From: Paracoccaceae bacterium
GTDB taxonomy: Bacteria; Pseudomonadota; Alphaproteobacteria; Rhodobacterales; Rhodobacteraceae
Assembly: GCA_023263735.1 (NCBI GenBank)
Contig: JALQUQ010000161.1
Coordinates: 1-6,376, forward strand
DNA: 6,376 bases
Direction of reading: 5' to 3'
In this document: positions 5,566-6,376 of the stretch, in pieces
Numbering within the stretch: the first letter of the stretch is position 1
Layout of the letters: each line of letters starts with the position of its first letter
Position numbers and translations under genes: made by a program
Notes under the pieces: model-generated
Seen by the model: only the letters and a program-made list of their open reading frames with translations
The model's database searches: none
Told to the model about the DNA's origin: nothing

Positions 5566-5590
5566 GTCGCGTTACAAAACGTAACGCGAC
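5566..5590 (-). terminator. Perfect inverted repeat across the hslU stop codon, possible terminator
   Basis: Arms of ten bases (5566-5575 and 5581-5590) are exact reverse complements, GTCGCGTTAC on either strand, with a five-base loop at 5576-5580. On the - strand the first arm covers the last codons of hslU (Leu-Ser-Arg-Tyr) and the second arm contains most of the TAA stop. The downstream sequence has only TTGG, with no U-tract, so a classical intrinsic terminator is not proven. It may act as a U-tract-less terminator, a 3'-end-stabilising hairpin, or a protein site. Confidence 0.5.
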
Positions 5591-6376
5591 AAATCCGCCG
5601 ACCGTGCCAAGGGCCCGATGTTCTTTTCCACGAAATCGGCATCCACCGTCACCGCTTCGCCCGACCGATCCGGCGCGGCAAAGCTCAGCTCCTCGAACAC
5701 CCGTTCCAACACGGTATACAGCCGCCGCGCCCCGATATTTTCGACCGAGGCATTCACATCCGCCGCAATCCGCGCCAGCGCCGCGATCCCCTCGGGGGTA
5801 AAGGAAACCGTCACCTGCTCCGTCGCCATCAGTGCCGCATATTGCCGGGTCAGCGCATTGTCTGTCTCGGTCAAGATCCGCACGAAATCGCCTTCGGTCA
5901 GCGGTTTCAACTCCACCCGAATGGGCAAACGCCCCTGCAATTCAGGCAGCAAATCCGACGGTTTCGCCACATGAAACGCGCCCGAGGCGATAAAGAGGAT
6001 ATGATCCGTCTTCACCGGCCCATATTTCGTCGAAACCGTCGTCCCCTCGATCAGCGGCAACAGATCGCGCTGCACCCCTTCGCGCGACACATCGGCCCCC
6101 CGCGCATCGGCCCGGGCGCAAATCTTGTCCACCTCATCCAGAAAGACGATGCCGTTCTCCTGCACCGCCGTCATCGCGGCCTGTTTCACCGCCTCATCGT
6201 CCAAAAGCTTGTCAGCCTCTTGCCCGATCAACAGGTCGTAACTGTCGGCAACGGTGACCTTTTTCCGCACCGTCCGCCCGCCAAAGGCTTTGAACAGATC
6301 CTGCAGACCCTGCATCTGCATCTCCATCCCATTGCCCCCCATCATGGGCAGGGGCGAAGAGGTGTCCTGCAATTCC
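5572..6376 (-). CDS. hslU: HslU, ATPase subunit of the HslUV protease (N-terminus missing)
   Basis: An open frame enters from the right edge and ends at TAA 5574-5572, giving 267 complete codons of a protein normally about 435-445 residues long. The visible part begins inside the I domain (met/gly-rich [12 protein letters not shown], then [10 protein letters not shown]). It continues with the Walker B box VFLDEVDKI (visible residues 77-85), the sensor 1 region [10 protein letters not shown] (125-134), [10 protein letters not shown] (144-153, with the arginine-finger region) and the sensor 2 segment [13 protein letters not shown] (212-224). It ends with LSRYVL, the HslU C-terminal tail that inserts into HslV. 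The Walker A lysine lies beyond the window. By family knowledge HslU is a hexameric AAA+ unfoldase that feeds substrates to the HslV peptidase in the cytoplasm; hslV is expected upstream, to the right. The first visible in-frame initiator-like codon, TTG at 6372, is an internal leucine and not a start. Confidence 0.96.
   Translation of the reverse strand, partial: ELQDTSSPLPMMGGNGMEMQMQGLQDLFKAFGGRTVRKKVTVADSYDLLIGQEADKLLDDEAVKQAAMTAVQENGIVFLDEVDKICARADARGADVSREGVQRDLLPLIEGTTVSTKYGPVKTDHILFIASGAFHVAKPSDLLPELQGRLPIRVELKPLTEGDFVRILTETDNALTRQYAALMATEQVTVSFTPEGIAALARIAADVNASVENIGARRLYTVLERVFEELSFAAPDRSGEAVTVDADFVEKNIGPLARSADLSRYVL

Noticed and set aside
1..6376. Mobile element, CRISPR, phage, toxin-antitoxin or new defence system
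   Set aside because: All DNA is accounted for by recognised chromosomal genes and short gaps. No repeat array, transposase, integrase or paired small genes were seen, and there is no stretch over 300 bases without a gene.

Overview
The window is GC-rich, densely packed chromosomal DNA, most likely from an alphaproteobacterium of the Rhodobacterales (Rhodobacter/Paracoccus-like). This rests on the protein families and their order: coaE-dnaQ, secB, fxsA, a TimA-type Tim44 protein, mltA, an Smr protein and hslU. It also rests on the alphaproteobacterial character of SecB, TimA and the Smr protein. The taxonomic call is an inference from recognised sequences, not from a database search. No mobile element, tRNA, rRNA or CRISPR is visible.

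Layout. (1) Positions 1-865, + strand: the last 43 codons of coaE (dephospho-CoA kinase) overlap by 8 bases the start of dnaQ (epsilon proofreading subunit of DNA polymerase III). (2) Positions 866-1947, - strand: fxsA (small polytopic membrane protein), then secB (export chaperone). SecB is closed by a hairpin plus U-tract terminator that abuts the dnaQ stop. (3) Positions 1948-2078: a short divergent regulatory region where two back-to-back promoter candidates appear to share one -10 hexamer. (4) Positions 2079-4387, + strand: a tight three-gene cluster of timA (membrane-anchored Tim44-like protein), mltA (lytic transglycosylase) and an Smr-domain protein. (5) Positions 4384-6376, - strand: the C-terminal 267 codons of hslU, a perfect inverted repeat across its stop codon, then a lipoprotein alpha/beta hydrolase. 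The hydrolase's stop codon overlaps the Smr stop codon tail-to-tail.

How they fit together. The central block is rich in envelope and protein-traffic functions: SecB carries preproteins to SecA, FxsA and TimA sit in the inner membrane, and MltA trims peptidoglycan in the periplasm. The hydrolase is probably a membrane-anchored periplasmic or outer-membrane enzyme. HslU (with HslV) adds cytoplasmic proteolysis. CoaE (coenzyme A), DnaQ (replication fidelity) and Smr (nucleic acid nuclease) are housekeeping proteins.

I see no convincing undescribed system. The most interesting items are the shared-element divergent promoter, the hslU stop-codon hairpin, the stop-on-stop convergent gene pair, a proline-rich insertion in DnaQ, the loss of the lipobox in MltA and the uncharacterised lipoprotein hydrolase.
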